A stretch of DNA of 64,000 nt from Bryobacter sp. (lineage in GTDB: Bacteria; Acidobacteriota; Terriglobia; Bryobacterales; Bryobacteraceae), in the NCBI GenBank assembly GCA_022843605.1, contig JALHNI010000002.1, positions 1 through 64,000 on the forward strand, read 5' to 3'. Both the position numbers and the translations under genes were made by a program. Below are positions 43,972 through 52,794 of the stretch, one piece after another (position 1 is the stretch's first letter; each line of letters starts with the position of its first letter). A model generated the notes under the pieces. It was given only the letters and a program-made list of their open reading frames with translations. It did no database searches and was not told the DNA's origin.

Positions 43972-44031
43972 GTTACTGTTGGCCGTTTCTTTCGAGCCTC
44001 TTCGCTAAAGCGTGTGCGGAGGGACTCAAAC

Positions 44032-44652
44032 ATGAAACTGATCGCGCTGGGGATCGTAGCCACTTCGGCTTTTGCCGAGCTACGTTTTGCCGGGGAACTC
44101 AAGCAGCCGGTTGTGTCGATTGCCCTACATGGCGGCCCGGAAGTATCAACGCCTACCGTCAGTTGGGCCAAGAGCGCCGCAACCCGAATTCTGGCGCTCG
44201 CCGGAGTCCACCTCGATTGGTGCACCCGTCCGCGAAATTGCCAGGACTGGGAGGGTCGGATCATCGTCACGCTTCTGCCCAGCGCTCCCGTCGGTTTGCC
44301 GGAGTTCGCCATGGCCGAGGCGCAGGTCTTCGGCGGCCGTTCCATTCGTCTCTATGCCGATCGCCTCCAGAGGCACGACGGCGCACTTGCCGCCTGGAAG
44401 TTGCTGGGCCATGTCATGGCGCATGAGGTCGTCCACTTACTGCAGGCCGTCGATCGGCACTCCAGTAGCGGCCTGATGAAGTCACGCTGGGACGCCAACG
44501 ACTTTCGGATCATGTCCACCCGTCTGCTGCCCACGGCGGAGGAAGATCTCGAGTTCCTGTGGCGCGGCTTGGCCAGGCGGCGTCTACAAGTAGCGGAAAC
44601 GGCGTGGCTCATACCAACGGCAAAGCGGCAGGAGAGTCGCCGTCGCCAGTAG
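44032..44652 (+). CDS. Secreted zinc-metalloprotease-like protein
   Basis: A 206-residue protein with a signal peptide (MKLIALGIVATSAFA). The motif MAHEVVHLLQAVDRHSSSG contains HExxH with another His eight residues on, followed by GLMKSRW, a possible Met-turn. That pattern, H-E-x-x-H-(7x)-H then x-GLM, is frequent in Acidobacteriota secreted proteins of unknown function. Start is ATG 44032; the open frame begins at 44014. The 3' end overlaps the DUF1624 gene by 69 bases on the other strand. Confidence 0.65.
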   Translation: MKLIALGIVATSAFAELRFAGELKQPVVSIALHGGPEVSTPTVSWAKSAATRILALAGVHLDWCTRPRNCQDWEGRIIVTLLPSAPVGLPEFAMAEAQVFGGRSIRLYADRLQRHDGALAAWKLLGHVMAHEVVHLLQAVDRHSSSGLMKSRWDANDFRIMSTRLLPTAEEDLEFLWRGLARRRLQVAETAWLIPTAKRQESRRRQ

Positions 44653-45688
44653 ACCGAGCGGTGCGGTGGCCCACGGCGGGAAGCCAATGCCATCGGGGAT
44701 TCCGCCGAAGCGATGCATCAGGTCGATGGGCAGGCCCAATAACAAAGCCATGCCGAGTGCCAGAAGATGTAGCAGTACAAGATGCGCGATGTAGAAGAAC
44801 ATCGCCGTGCGGCCAAGCTGCTCCAGCCAAGGCTGCCTGCGTTGCCGGGCCCATGCCAGAAAGATCAAAGCCGGCCCGATTGTCATCAGCATGAACTGCA
44901 GCGAAAGCGGGTACTTCGTGACGTTCAACAGTGAACGAATCGGGAACGGCGTTGCCGAGAACAAGGACGCATCGCCGTAGAGGTTCGTCAGCCGCAGGAC
45001 CAGAAAGAGCGCCGTCAGCAGCATACCGGTCCGCAGCACCGGCGCTTGCGGACGCGTCCACCAGACGCCGATCGCGTAGCCGCAAAACGCCAACCCGATG
45101 ATGGAGACTACGGGGTACGTGGTCCGCACCTCGAAGCCTCCCCCAAGCGCGAGCACGTTCTTCTGATGCAGGAAGGACCAAATATAATGGGCCGCCGTGT
45201 CCGGGGGGAAGCGGACACCATCGAATAAGTTGTGCAGACCAACGAGACTGAGTCCGATGGCGGCATTCACTCCGCGGGAAAGGCGAGGCGCGGCGGCCAG
45301 ACAGACCATCGCCACGCCCAGGGCGCCAATCACCTGGAAGAAATAGCGAGGCCAGAGCGGGTTAAACGTCCAGGCCCAGTTGATGACGGTGAACTCGAGG
45401 GCGATCAGCACCAGGCCGCGGCCCACCAAATGGCTGGACGCTTGGGAGACGGTGCGGCGTTGCGCACTCAGATAGGCTGAGATTCCCATCAGCAGCGTAA
45501 ACACCGGCGCACAGAAATGCGACAGGATGCGGAAAACGAAGATGGACCCGGTGGTCACAGTCAGGTCGAGCGGATCGGTGATGAGCCCTTTTCCCAGGGC
45601 CCGCCTGATACTCCTGCGTGTGGTCGATGATCATGAAGACCATCACCAGCCCTCGTAAAATATCGAGCGAGTGGTCGCGTTGACTCAT
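44584..45688 (-). pseudogene. DUF1624 (heparan acetyltransferase-like) membrane protein with a frameshift
   Basis: Two overlapping frames make up one DUF1624 protein. From ATG 45688 one frame reads SLDILRGLVMVFMIIDHTQE, the family's N-terminus with the conserved His. After about 45589 the reading must shift; the other frame continues GLITDPLDLTVTTGSIFVF, then SHFCAPVFTLLMGISAYLS, and about ten membrane segments to the stop at 44584. Removing one T from the TTTT at 45589-45592 would restore a single frame. This is a homopolymer, so either a sequencing indel or a real disabling mutation fits. It overlaps the receptor gene by four bases. Confidence 0.75.
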
Positions 45689-48036
45689 TGCTGCTTCGAA
45701 GTTCGAAAGTGCAGGCCCGCGGTGAAGGTCCGCGGCGCACCGGGCATATTGCCAGCCCGCGCCGCAAACAGGGACGATGCGGCGTATAGCTTATCGAATG
45801 AGTTGTCCAATTGCAGCCTCAACTCGAGTTTCTTGCCGAGCTTCTGAAAGACACCGAAATCCCAGATGCCATAGCCGGCGGCAGCAAATGCGGCATAGGG
45901 CTCATAGCGGCGGCCGCGCATTTCAGAGCCGATATGCAAGGCCGTGCCGGTGCGTTGAACGTCATAGCGAACGAATAAGCCGCCGGCGTGCCGGGCCGCA
46001 TTCGGCAGGGCGCGCCCAACGGCAGACGGCGTGAAGCGATCCGCCAGAATCGTCGAATCGAGGAAGGCATAGTTCACAATCACGCTGAGGTCGCGGGTAA
46101 GGCGTCCTGTCGCATCGAACTCCAGACCCTGATTGCGTACTTCGCCAATCGGAAAGACGGCGGAGAAGTTATCACCGCGCGGCCCGAACGCCGGATCCAG
46201 CCGCAGCACGTTGCGCTTCGAAATGCGGAACCAGGACGCCGTGAGCAGCACCCGGCCATTACTGAGTTCAGTCTTCATGCCGGCCTCCACCTGACGTCCG
46301 CGTTCGGGGTCATGTGGACCGTTGGCCAGCGGCGTCTGTGCGAGGGAGGGCGCTCGGTTGAAGCTATTGCTGACGCTGGCAAACGCGGAGAGCTTGGGCA
46401 ACAGACGATAGACGACGCCCGCCCGGCCCGTCATCGCGGAGATGCTCGAACGTAGTGGGATATTCGCCGCCACGCCATCGTCGGTGAATCGCTCGATACG
46501 GCCGCCCAGAAGGATTTGAAACTTCGGATGCACTTCAATCTGGTCCTGGAGGAAGTAGCCCTGACGGTTCGCAATGATGCTCTGGTTCGTGTAGCTCGCA
46601 GGATTGATTGGGTAGTTGCCGCCGCGGCCGTAGACCGGCGCGAGCAAGTCGATAGCCGGCACCGGTCCACCGCGCTCCACTTCCCGCGCTGTACCGTAGC
46701 GGCCAACCCAATCCTGACGGACCGCCTCCATGCCGAACACCAGATTGTTTCTCATCACTCGCTGATAGCCGTTCAGCGTAATCGAGTAGTCCTGATTGCC
46801 GCGAAACTGATCCCGGAACTCGCGTCGCATCGTCCGGCCATCGGCGTTGATCCCGCGCGGCTCATGGTAACGCTCCGGACGGTCATAGTTCAGAAACCGG
46901 AACGTCGCGTCAGAGCGCAGCGTGGAGGTAAAGGCATGATCGAGCCGAGCCTGAAAGACGCGCGCCTGCAGTTGCGAGGAATCAGACGGTTCGTTGGCGC
47001 TCCACTCGCGAGCCGCCAGCCAACCGCCTGCTCCATTCACGGGAATGCCCCGCAACCGGTTCGCCAACAGGTTCTGATCGATGTATTCATACTCGAAGCC
47101 AACGGATGTCGATTCGCCCGCTCGCCAGGAGAGGCCAGAAGCCAGATGCAGATTCTCGTTGCCGGCGTTGTAGCGGAACACCCGGCGATCCTCCGCGAAC
47201 ACTGCCGCGCGATAGAAGAGGTTCTTCGCCCGCAACAGCGGCCCCGTAACCTCACCGTGAACGGCGCGTTGGCCAAAACTTCCCGCGCGAACAGACGCTT
47301 CGGCGGCCGGTACCTGACGGGGCTTCTTCGTCACGAAGTTCACCACCCCACCCGGTTCACCACCGCCAAACAGCACGCCCGCGGGTCCCTTCAGCACCTC
47401 GACAAACTCGATGTTCGAAAGGCGGCCCTGGCTGGTGCTGAAGCCCGCGTCGCTAATGTCGTTGTCCAGGCTGCCGTAGGGATTCCCCCGCACGCCATTG
47501 AAAAGAACCTCGCGCTGGGTGAAGCCGCGAAAGGTCATCGCCGAATAGGGTGAGTCCGTCACGCCGCTGATGTTGCGGTAGAGGTCCTTGATGTCCTGGA
47601 TGTTCCGGTCTTCCAACAGCGCTTGGGGAATCACCTGGATGGCGTAAGGAGTATCGATCAGATTCACCGGTGATTTGGTCACGCTCACTGAGGCTGTCGC
47701 GAGGAAACTGTCCGAAGGCTCCCGAACTTCGATGGCGGTCTGTACCTTACTGAGGCGAAGCCGTAGATCGCGGCAACGTCCGGGTACTTGCAAGGTTTCC
47801 TGATAAGGAACGAAGCCGCGTCCGGTCACCGTGAGTTGATAGTCGCCGGGAGAGACAGCCTGCAAGTTGAAGGCGCCATCGGAATCCGTGGTGGCGGCCG
47901 AATCGCCTGGCCGCAGCCTCAAGGTAATTCCGGTGAGCGGGCGGTCGGCTTGATCCGTAACGCGGCCGGCACAGGAATCAGGGGTTTGCGCCGCGAGCGA
48001 TGCCGCCATCAGGAGGAGGGTGTAAACGAGAATCAT
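45685..48036 (-). CDS. TonB-dependent siderophore-type receptor
   Basis: A 783-residue outer-membrane receptor. A signal peptide (ILVYTLLLMAASLAAQ) is followed by a carboxypeptidase-regulatory-like domain (about 20-100, ITLRLRPGDSAATTDSDGAF), a plug domain (about 120-250; PYAIQVIPQALLEDRNIQDI and GPAGVLFGGGEPGGVVNFVT) and a 22-strand barrel. The plug text is that of the siderophore-receptor subfamily (FhuA/FpvA/FcuA-like). A Fur-box-like site lies just upstream of the ATG. It is the first gene of a pair with the DUF1624 gene. Ligand unknown. Confidence 0.92.
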   Translation of the reverse strand: MILVYTLLLMAASLAAQTPDSCAGRVTDQADRPLTGITLRLRPGDSAATTDSDGAFNLQAVSPGDYQLTVTGRGFVPYQETLQVPGRCRDLRLRLSKVQTAIEVREPSDSFLATASVSVTKSPVNLIDTPYAIQVIPQALLEDRNIQDIKDLYRNISGVTDSPYSAMTFRGFTQREVLFNGVRGNPYGSLDNDISDAGFSTSQGRLSNIEFVEVLKGPAGVLFGGGEPGGVVNFVTKKPRQVPAAEASVRAGSFGQRAVHGEVTGPLLRAKNLFYRAAVFAEDRRVFRYNAGNENLHLASGLSWRAGESTSVGFEYEYIDQNLLANRLRGIPVNGAGGWLAAREWSANEPSDSSQLQARVFQARLDHAFTSTLRSDATFRFLNYDRPERYHEPRGINADGRTMRREFRDQFRGNQDYSITLNGYQRVMRNNLVFGMEAVRQDWVGRYGTAREVERGGPVPAIDLLAPVYGRGGNYPINPASYTNQSIIANRQGYFLQDQIEVHPKFQILLGGRIERFTDDGVAANIPLRSSISAMTGRAGVVYRLLPKLSAFASVSNSFNRAPSLAQTPLANGPHDPERGRQVEAGMKTELSNGRVLLTASWFRISKRNVLRLDPAFGPRGDNFSAVFPIGEVRNQGLEFDATGRLTRDLSVIVNYAFLDSTILADRFTPSAVGRALPNAARHAGGLFVRYDVQRTGTALHIGSEMRGRRYEPYAAFAAAGYGIWDFGVFQKLGKKLELRLQLDNSFDKLYAASSLFAARAGNMPGAPRTFTAGLHFRTSKQQ

Positions 48037-48041
48037 TGAAT

Positions 48042-48061
48042 GATAATGATACTATATTATC
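48042..48061. promoter_or_regulatory. Fur-box-like operator
   Basis: GATAATGATACTATATTATC has perfect outer arms (GATAAT and ATTATC) and closely follows the Fur consensus (GATAATGATAATCATTATC), with one extra base. It begins five bases upstream of the receptor ATG on the other strand and also lies 30 bases before the -35 box of the amine dehydrogenase operon. Iron regulation of the receptor is a reasonable inference. Confidence 0.6.
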
Positions 48062-48090
48062 TATAGAATGCCGACCCCTGGGAGATAAAG

Positions 48091-48119
48091 TTGACTCGTC
48101 CGGAGATTGCAACTAAGAT
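48091..48119 (+). promoter_or_regulatory. Probable promoter of the amine dehydrogenase operon
   Basis: TTGACT (48091-48096), a 17-base spacer and TAAGAT (48114-48119) form a good sigma-70-type promoter about 100 bases upstream of the qhpA start. The transcript leader would be about 95 bases. No regulator gene of the QhpR type is adjacent. Confidence 0.5.
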
Positions 48120-48220
48120 TAATTTCTTCGGTCCGCGCCGCCCACCCTCGCAACCACGCCAGATTTGCGAAATACTGTCCAGTAAGACTTTTTGCCGGTT
48201 ACATTTAGCGAAGGGGTGCA

Positions 48221-49930
48221 ATGCGAATTCGGGTGGTGCTTGCCGGGTATCTGTTCGGGATGTCGTTCACTTTGTTCGCTCAGGCGCCGACGGCTCCGGC
48301 AGCGGCGGAGGCAACCAAGACGGTGGAGGAGCCTGGGATCCCCGTCACCAACGCCGTCGTCAAAGCCAAGTGCTCCGGCTGCCATCGCGACGACGGAAAA
48401 GGTCACCTCACCCGCATTTCCTGGGAGCGGACGACGCCCGAAGGCTGGCAGCAGATCATCAAACGGATGGTCCGCTTGAATGGCTTGTCGATCACCCCCG
48501 CCGAAGCTCGCGAAGTCGTCAGATCCCTGAGCGAGAGCCACGGCTTGGCACCGGAAGAGGCGAAACCGGTTGCCTGGTACTGGGAGAAGCGGCAGTTGGA
48601 GACAGAAACGCTCCCCAGCGACACCGTCCGGGACGCCTGCGCCGCCTGCCATCCTGTCGCCCAGCCGAATTCCTGGCGCCGCTCGAAGTCTGAGTGGGAC
48701 TTGCTCTCCAGCATGCACCGCGGGTACTTCCCCGTCGTCGAGTTCACCTCCTTCCGCCGGCCGCCTCGCGGCGCGGGCGGCGGGGGCCGTGGGCCAGCAC
48801 CGGCTGCGCCGGCAACGCCTGATCAGGAGCCTTTCGAGCTCGCCCTGGAACATTTCACGAAGACCAACGGGCTTCACACGCCCGAATGGGCTCAGTGGCA
48901 AGCGACTCGTCGCGCCCCCAAGCTCGCCGGGCGCTGGGCGGTCTCCGCCTACCAGCCCGGCAAGGGCAAGTTTGTCGGCGAGATGACCATCGAAAGTGCC
49001 GGCCCGGACGAGTTCACGGCCAAGACCTCGCTCGTCTCGCTCAAGACCGGCGAGAAAATTACGCGCATTAGCAAGGGAGTCGTTTATACGGGCTACGCGT
49101 GGCGCGGACGAGGCACGTCGGGCAACCGGGAGGAGCGGGAAGTGGTGGCGTTCTCCCGCGATCAAGAATCCGCCGAAGGCCGCTGGTTCTGGGGCGGTTA
49201 CCAGGAGTTCGGCTATGACGTAACGCTGAAACGCGCCGGCGATGGCCCCGTCGTGATCACCACGGACACTTTTGCGATCCCCGCCGGCACCAAGAGCACC
49301 ACGGTTAAGGTCTATGGCGATGGTCTGCCAACCGGACTCACGCCCGCGGACCTCGATTTCGGTAACGGCATCTCTGTCGTCAGCATCACCGCCCAGACTC
49401 CTACCCTTCTCACGGTTAAGGTGGACGTCGACGCCAAAGCCGTCACCGGCAAGCGAGACGTCTTCGTTCGCCGAGCCTCCCTGCCCGGCGCCTTCGCCGT
49501 TTACCAGAAAGTCGACTACATCAAGACTCCCGCCAGTGCCTTGGCCCGTCTCGGTGGCACCACCCATCCCAAGGGCTTCTACCAATTCGAAGCCGTGGGC
49601 TGGTCGAACGGACTAGACGGCAAACCGGATACGGCTGACGATGTCTTGCTCGGTCCGGTAACGGCCAAGTGGTCGATTGAAGAGTTCACCTCACACTACG
49701 GAGACGACGACAAGGAGTACGTCGGCTCGCTCAGCGCCGAAGGCCTGTTTACCCCCAACATTGAGGGGCCCAACGAAAAACGCAAGTTCGGGACCAACAA
49801 CTATGGCGACGTCTGGGTGGTGGCGACTTACATGCCTCCAGCCACGGATAAGCCGCTCGTTTCGAAGACTTACTTCATCGTGACGGTTCCGGCCTACATG
49901 CGCTGGGATCAGCCCGAGGTCGCCCAATGA
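48221..49930 (+). CDS. qhpA: Quinohemoprotein amine dehydrogenase, alpha subunit (diheme cytochrome c)
   Basis: A 569-residue periplasmic subunit with a signal peptide (LFGMSFTLFAQ). It carries two c-type heme sites, CSGCH (Cys51, Cys54, His55) and CAACH (Cys140, Cys143, His144), in the N-terminal diheme domain. Beta domains follow, including an Ig-like region typical of QHNDH alpha (VYGDGLPTGLTPADLDFG). The hemes carry electrons from the CTQ cofactor of the gamma subunit to external acceptors. GAAGGGG lies just before the ATG. It overlaps qhpD by four bases. An insert rich in Gly, Pro and Ala (about 185-205) is unusual in my recollection. Confidence 0.93.
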   Translation: MRIRVVLAGYLFGMSFTLFAQAPTAPAAAEATKTVEEPGIPVTNAVVKAKCSGCHRDDGKGHLTRISWERTTPEGWQQIIKRMVRLNGLSITPAEAREVVRSLSESHGLAPEEAKPVAWYWEKRQLETETLPSDTVRDACAACHPVAQPNSWRRSKSEWDLLSSMHRGYFPVVEFTSFRRPPRGAGGGGRGPAPAAPATPDQEPFELALEHFTKTNGLHTPEWAQWQATRRAPKLAGRWAVSAYQPGKGKFVGEMTIESAGPDEFTAKTSLVSLKTGEKITRISKGVVYTGYAWRGRGTSGNREEREVVAFSRDQESAEGRWFWGGYQEFGYDVTLKRAGDGPVVITTDTFAIPAGTKSTTVKVYGDGLPTGLTPADLDFGNGISVVSITAQTPTLLTVKVDVDAKAVTGKRDVFVRRASLPGAFAVYQKVDYIKTPASALARLGGTTHPKGFYQFEAVGWSNGLDGKPDTADDVLLGPVTAKWSIEEFTSHYGDDDKEYVGSLSAEGLFTPNIEGPNEKRKFGTNNYGDVWVVATYMPPATDKPLVSKTYFIVTVPAYMRWDQPEVAQ

Positions 49931-51375
49931 CGGCGACCGTTACGCCGCTCTCCTTAGGCGAGTTTCACGAGTTCCGGGTGGAAAGCGTTGATTTCCTCTA
50001 TCTGGTTCCGAGCGGTGGCATCTTTGCCGTCAGCCCCGCCGGCCGTCAAGCGATTCTGCTGCTGCGCGAACAGCCGCTCGCTGCCGACGAGTTACTTGCG
50101 GCGCTGATCGATCGTGGATACGCGAAAGACGACGCTGAGGAGGCAATTCGCGAACTCTTTGAGGCACGAGCCATTCGCGATCCACGCGGTCATCAGGATC
50201 TGCCGCAGGAACCCGTCGCCGACTTTCCCCTCCAGTCGCTGGTGCTCAACCTCACGAATCAGTGCAATCTCTCGTGCCAATACTGTTACGAGTTTGGCGA
50301 GGACAAAGTCGCCACGCCGGATGGCAAGCCGAAATTCATGAGCGAGACAGTCGCCAAGGCTTCGGTCGACCACTTACTCGCCTCCTCGCAAGGCCGCCGT
50401 GCGATCCATATCACGTTCTTCGGCGGAGAGACGCTGATGAACTTCCCGCTACTGAAGTGGGTCGTCCATTACGCCCTCGGTAAGGCAAAGGAGGCGGGAC
50501 AGTATCTCGACTTCTCCCTCACCACCAACGGAACATTGCTAAGCCCGGAGATTATCGATTTTCTGGTGGAGCACAGCATTGGCGTCACGGTCTCGATGGA
50601 CGGCCCCAAGGAGATGCACGATGCTTTGCGCGTGTACGCGAACGGCAAGGGCAGCTATGACATCCTGGCGCCCAAGGTAAAATCGCTGATTCAGAAACAC
50701 AACACGCGCCCCATTGCCGCTCGCGTTACTCTTACTCAGCAAGTGACCAGCGTGAAGGAGATCTTCCACCATCTGCGGAACGAGTTCGGTTTCGCCGAAG
50801 TCGGCTTCGCGCCGGTCACCGCCGCGCCGAAACGGCTCTATACCATCGAGAACAACAATATGGATCGCATCTTCGAACAGTTCAAGGAATTGGCTGTGGA
50901 GTATCGCGATTGGGCGATTGCCGGGCGGATGCACGGCTTCTCGAATGTCTCGGACACGTTGGCCGAGTTACACGCGGGCATCAATAAGTCTCACCCCTGC
51001 GGCGCCGGGCTTGGACTGGTCGGCGTCGGACCTTCCGGAGACATCGCGCCGTGTCATCGTTTCGTCGACTCCGACGCGCACGCACTTGGCAATGTGATGG
51101 AAGGCGGCCTGGACAAGGGAAAGCAGAAAGAGTTTCTCGACAAAGGCCACATCGGCGCCAAGTTCGACTGCCACTCCTGTTTCGCCCGACCGTTGTGCGC
51201 CGGCGGTTGCCATCACGAAGCTTTTGTCCGCTATGGCGACACCGGCCATCCCAACTTACATTTCTGCGATTGGATTCGCGGCTGGACCGACCTCTGCCTC
51301 AATATCTATGGCGAGATCGCCGTCAAGAATCCCGCATTCCTGGATCAGTTCGAGCAGAGGAAGCCCCTTCAATGA
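49927..51375 (+). CDS. qhpD: Radical SAM/SPASM maturase QhpD (thioether cross-link former)
   Basis: A 482-residue enzyme that makes the Cys-to-Asp/Glu thioether bridges in the gamma precursor. Residues 1-100 look like a small winged domain of the peptide-recognition type. The radical SAM motif is CNLSCQYCYEFG (Cys113, 117, 120). The C-terminal SPASM region binds two auxiliary Fe-S clusters: CGAGLGLVGVGPSGDIAPC, then CHSCFARPLCAGGC and HFCDW. Length and motifs match Paracoccus QhpD. Start and stop both overlap neighbours by four bases, so translation is coupled with qhpA and qhpC. Confidence 0.94.
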   Translation: MTATVTPLSLGEFHEFRVESVDFLYLVPSGGIFAVSPAGRQAILLLREQPLAADELLAALIDRGYAKDDAEEAIRELFEARAIRDPRGHQDLPQEPVADFPLQSLVLNLTNQCNLSCQYCYEFGEDKVATPDGKPKFMSETVAKASVDHLLASSQGRRAIHITFFGGETLMNFPLLKWVVHYALGKAKEAGQYLDFSLTTNGTLLSPEIIDFLVEHSIGVTVSMDGPKEMHDALRVYANGKGSYDILAPKVKSLIQKHNTRPIAARVTLTQQVTSVKEIFHHLRNEFGFAEVGFAPVTAAPKRLYTIENNNMDRIFEQFKELAVEYRDWAIAGRMHGFSNVSDTLAELHAGINKSHPCGAGLGLVGVGPSGDIAPCHRFVDSDAHALGNVMEGGLDKGKQKEFLDKGHIGAKFDCHSCFARPLCAGGCHHEAFVRYGDTGHPNLHFCDWIRGWTDLCLNIYGEIAVKNPAFLDQFEQRKPLQ

Positions 51376-51716
51376 AACACTTGAAAGCCATCAACAAGAA
51401 AGCGCAACGCATTGAGCAGCACATTGCCGCCGCGCATGGCGATATCTATGCCCTCCAGCAGGGAGGCGGCAGTCCGGCCGCCCGGCCGCACTATCCGGTC
51501 GGCTGTTCCATCGTCTTCTCGCCAGGCTGGGAAGTCGACTCCGCCGGCGGCACGGCCGGCCTCTGCCAACCTGCCGAACGCGATCTCTACGATTGCTATG
51601 TCACTTGCTACTGGCCCGCCCAGGTACCGGACCATTACAATAACTACCCCGACTGGACTTCAAAATGCGCGAGCGCCACGAAGGATTGGCGTAACATCGA
51701 CCTCGTCTTCCCATAA
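51372..51716 (+). CDS. qhpC: QHNDH gamma subunit precursor (CTQ-bearing, thioether cross-linked peptide)
   Basis: A 114-residue precursor. Aligning it by eye with Paracoccus denitrificans gamma, all cross-link residues are kept: Cys45-Glu54, Cys65-Asp71 and Cys79-Asp87 for the thioether bridges and Cys75-Trp81 for cysteine tryptophylquinone. Core motifs are CQPAERDLYDC, CYWPAQV and NYPDW. Residues 1 to about 38 form a leader (KAINKKAQRIEQHIAAAHGD helix) that QhpE would remove. Differences are Tyr80 for Trp42 of Paracoccus, and an extra Cys99. It overlaps qhpD by ATGA. Confidence 0.94.
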   Translation: MKHLKAINKKAQRIEQHIAAAHGDIYALQQGGGSPAARPHYPVGCSIVFSPGWEVDSAGGTAGLCQPAERDLYDCYVTCYWPAQVPDHYNNYPDWTSKCASATKDWRNIDLVFP

Positions 51717-51721
51717 ACACC

Positions 51722-52783
51722 ATGCAGACCCTTACTTTACTCGTTGCTCTCGCCGCTGACCCGACATTGCTGTATGTCGGGGGTTGGCCAAGGGATCTCA
51801 TCGTGATTGACGAGGCCAAGGTCGCGGTCGTCGATCACATTAAGCTGCAGACCGATGTGGCGCGAACGCTTTGGCCCTCGCACGACAAGAAGAAGATCAT
51901 CGCTGTCACGGTGAAAGATTCCGGCGTAGAGACGATCGACCTGGCCAGCCGCAAAGTAGTCGACTCGTTCACGCTCGGCACGGCCAGCCGGAAAGTCAGG
52001 ATCGGTGGCGGCGCGCTCGATCCTACCGATAAACTGCTGTATCTTTCGGTCACCGTCGCCGAGAAAAAGATCGACCGCTTCGAAGTCGAAAAGCCCAAGT
52101 TCGCCGTCGTTGACCTGGCCGAAAAGAAGATCACCCGCACCTTCGAGATTCCAAAGGAGGCGGCGGCGTTCGGCGGCCGCGGACAGTTCAAGGTCTCGCC
52201 CGATGGCAAGTATCTGTGGGCCTTCCGCGACAACATCTATATCTTTGACACCTCCGACTTCAAACTCGTGGAAACCATTCAACTGGCGCGGCCCACCTTC
52301 CCCGGCATGGAAACGATTTTTCTTTCTCCCGCCGATGATCCGCACGATGCCCCAGGCATGATGACCGCCATCTTCAACAGTACCGACCCGATCGTCCACA
52401 AGCGCATGTGGGGTATCGCCCGCATCAACCTATCGACGCGCAAGATCGACTTTACTCCTGTCGGCCCCGCCGTCCAGGGCATGACCGGCTTGCGGCTCTC
52501 CCCGGACCGCAAGACTGGTTACAGTGTGACCATCTCCGGCGAGCATGGCGACCGTCTAACGGAGTTCGTCGTCATCGACATGGCCAACCCGAAAATCGTC
52601 AAGCGAGCCACCTTCGCTGGCCGTACCCGTTTCTCGCTCGGCCTCACCTCCGACGGGAAAAACCTCATCATTTATGGCGCAGGGAACACCATCGAGATGT
52701 ACGACGCCAAGACACTGCAGTTGGTAAAGGATCTGGACGTCGCCGCCGACATGACTACCTCTCTTGTCGCCGTGCTCAACTAA
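51722..52783 (+). CDS. qhpB: Quinohemoprotein amine dehydrogenase, beta subunit
   Basis: A 353-residue beta-propeller of seven blades that packs on the gamma subunit and forms part of the active-site lid. Propeller blade text is visible (LLYVGGWPRDLIVIDEAK, KISVTV-like KLLYLSVTVAEKKI, GKYLWAFRDNIYIFDTSD, NPKIVKRATFAGRTRFS). The N-terminal hydrophobic stretch MQTLTLLVALAA may be a signal peptide, as the mature protein is periplasmic. It follows qhpC by five bases. Confidence 0.9.
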   Translation: MQTLTLLVALAADPTLLYVGGWPRDLIVIDEAKVAVVDHIKLQTDVARTLWPSHDKKKIIAVTVKDSGVETIDLASRKVVDSFTLGTASRKVRIGGGALDPTDKLLYLSVTVAEKKIDRFEVEKPKFAVVDLAEKKITRTFEIPKEAAAFGGRGQFKVSPDGKYLWAFRDNIYIFDTSDFKLVETIQLARPTFPGMETIFLSPADDPHDAPGMMTAIFNSTDPIVHKRMWGIARINLSTRKIDFTPVGPAVQGMTGLRLSPDRKTGYSVTISGEHGDRLTEFVVIDMANPKIVKRATFAGRTRFSLGLTSDGKNLIIYGAGNTIEMYDAKTLQLVKDLDVAADMTTSLVAVLN

Positions 52784-52794
52784 CCCAAGCGACG

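Noticed and set aside
46516-47553. 345-codon plus-strand open frame opposite the TonB-dependent receptor
   Set aside because: Antisense shadow of the receptor barrel, with no family resemblance.
48119-49585. 488-codon minus-strand open frame opposite qhpA
   Set aside because: qhpA on the plus strand has both heme motifs and signal peptide; the antisense frame has no recognisable motif.
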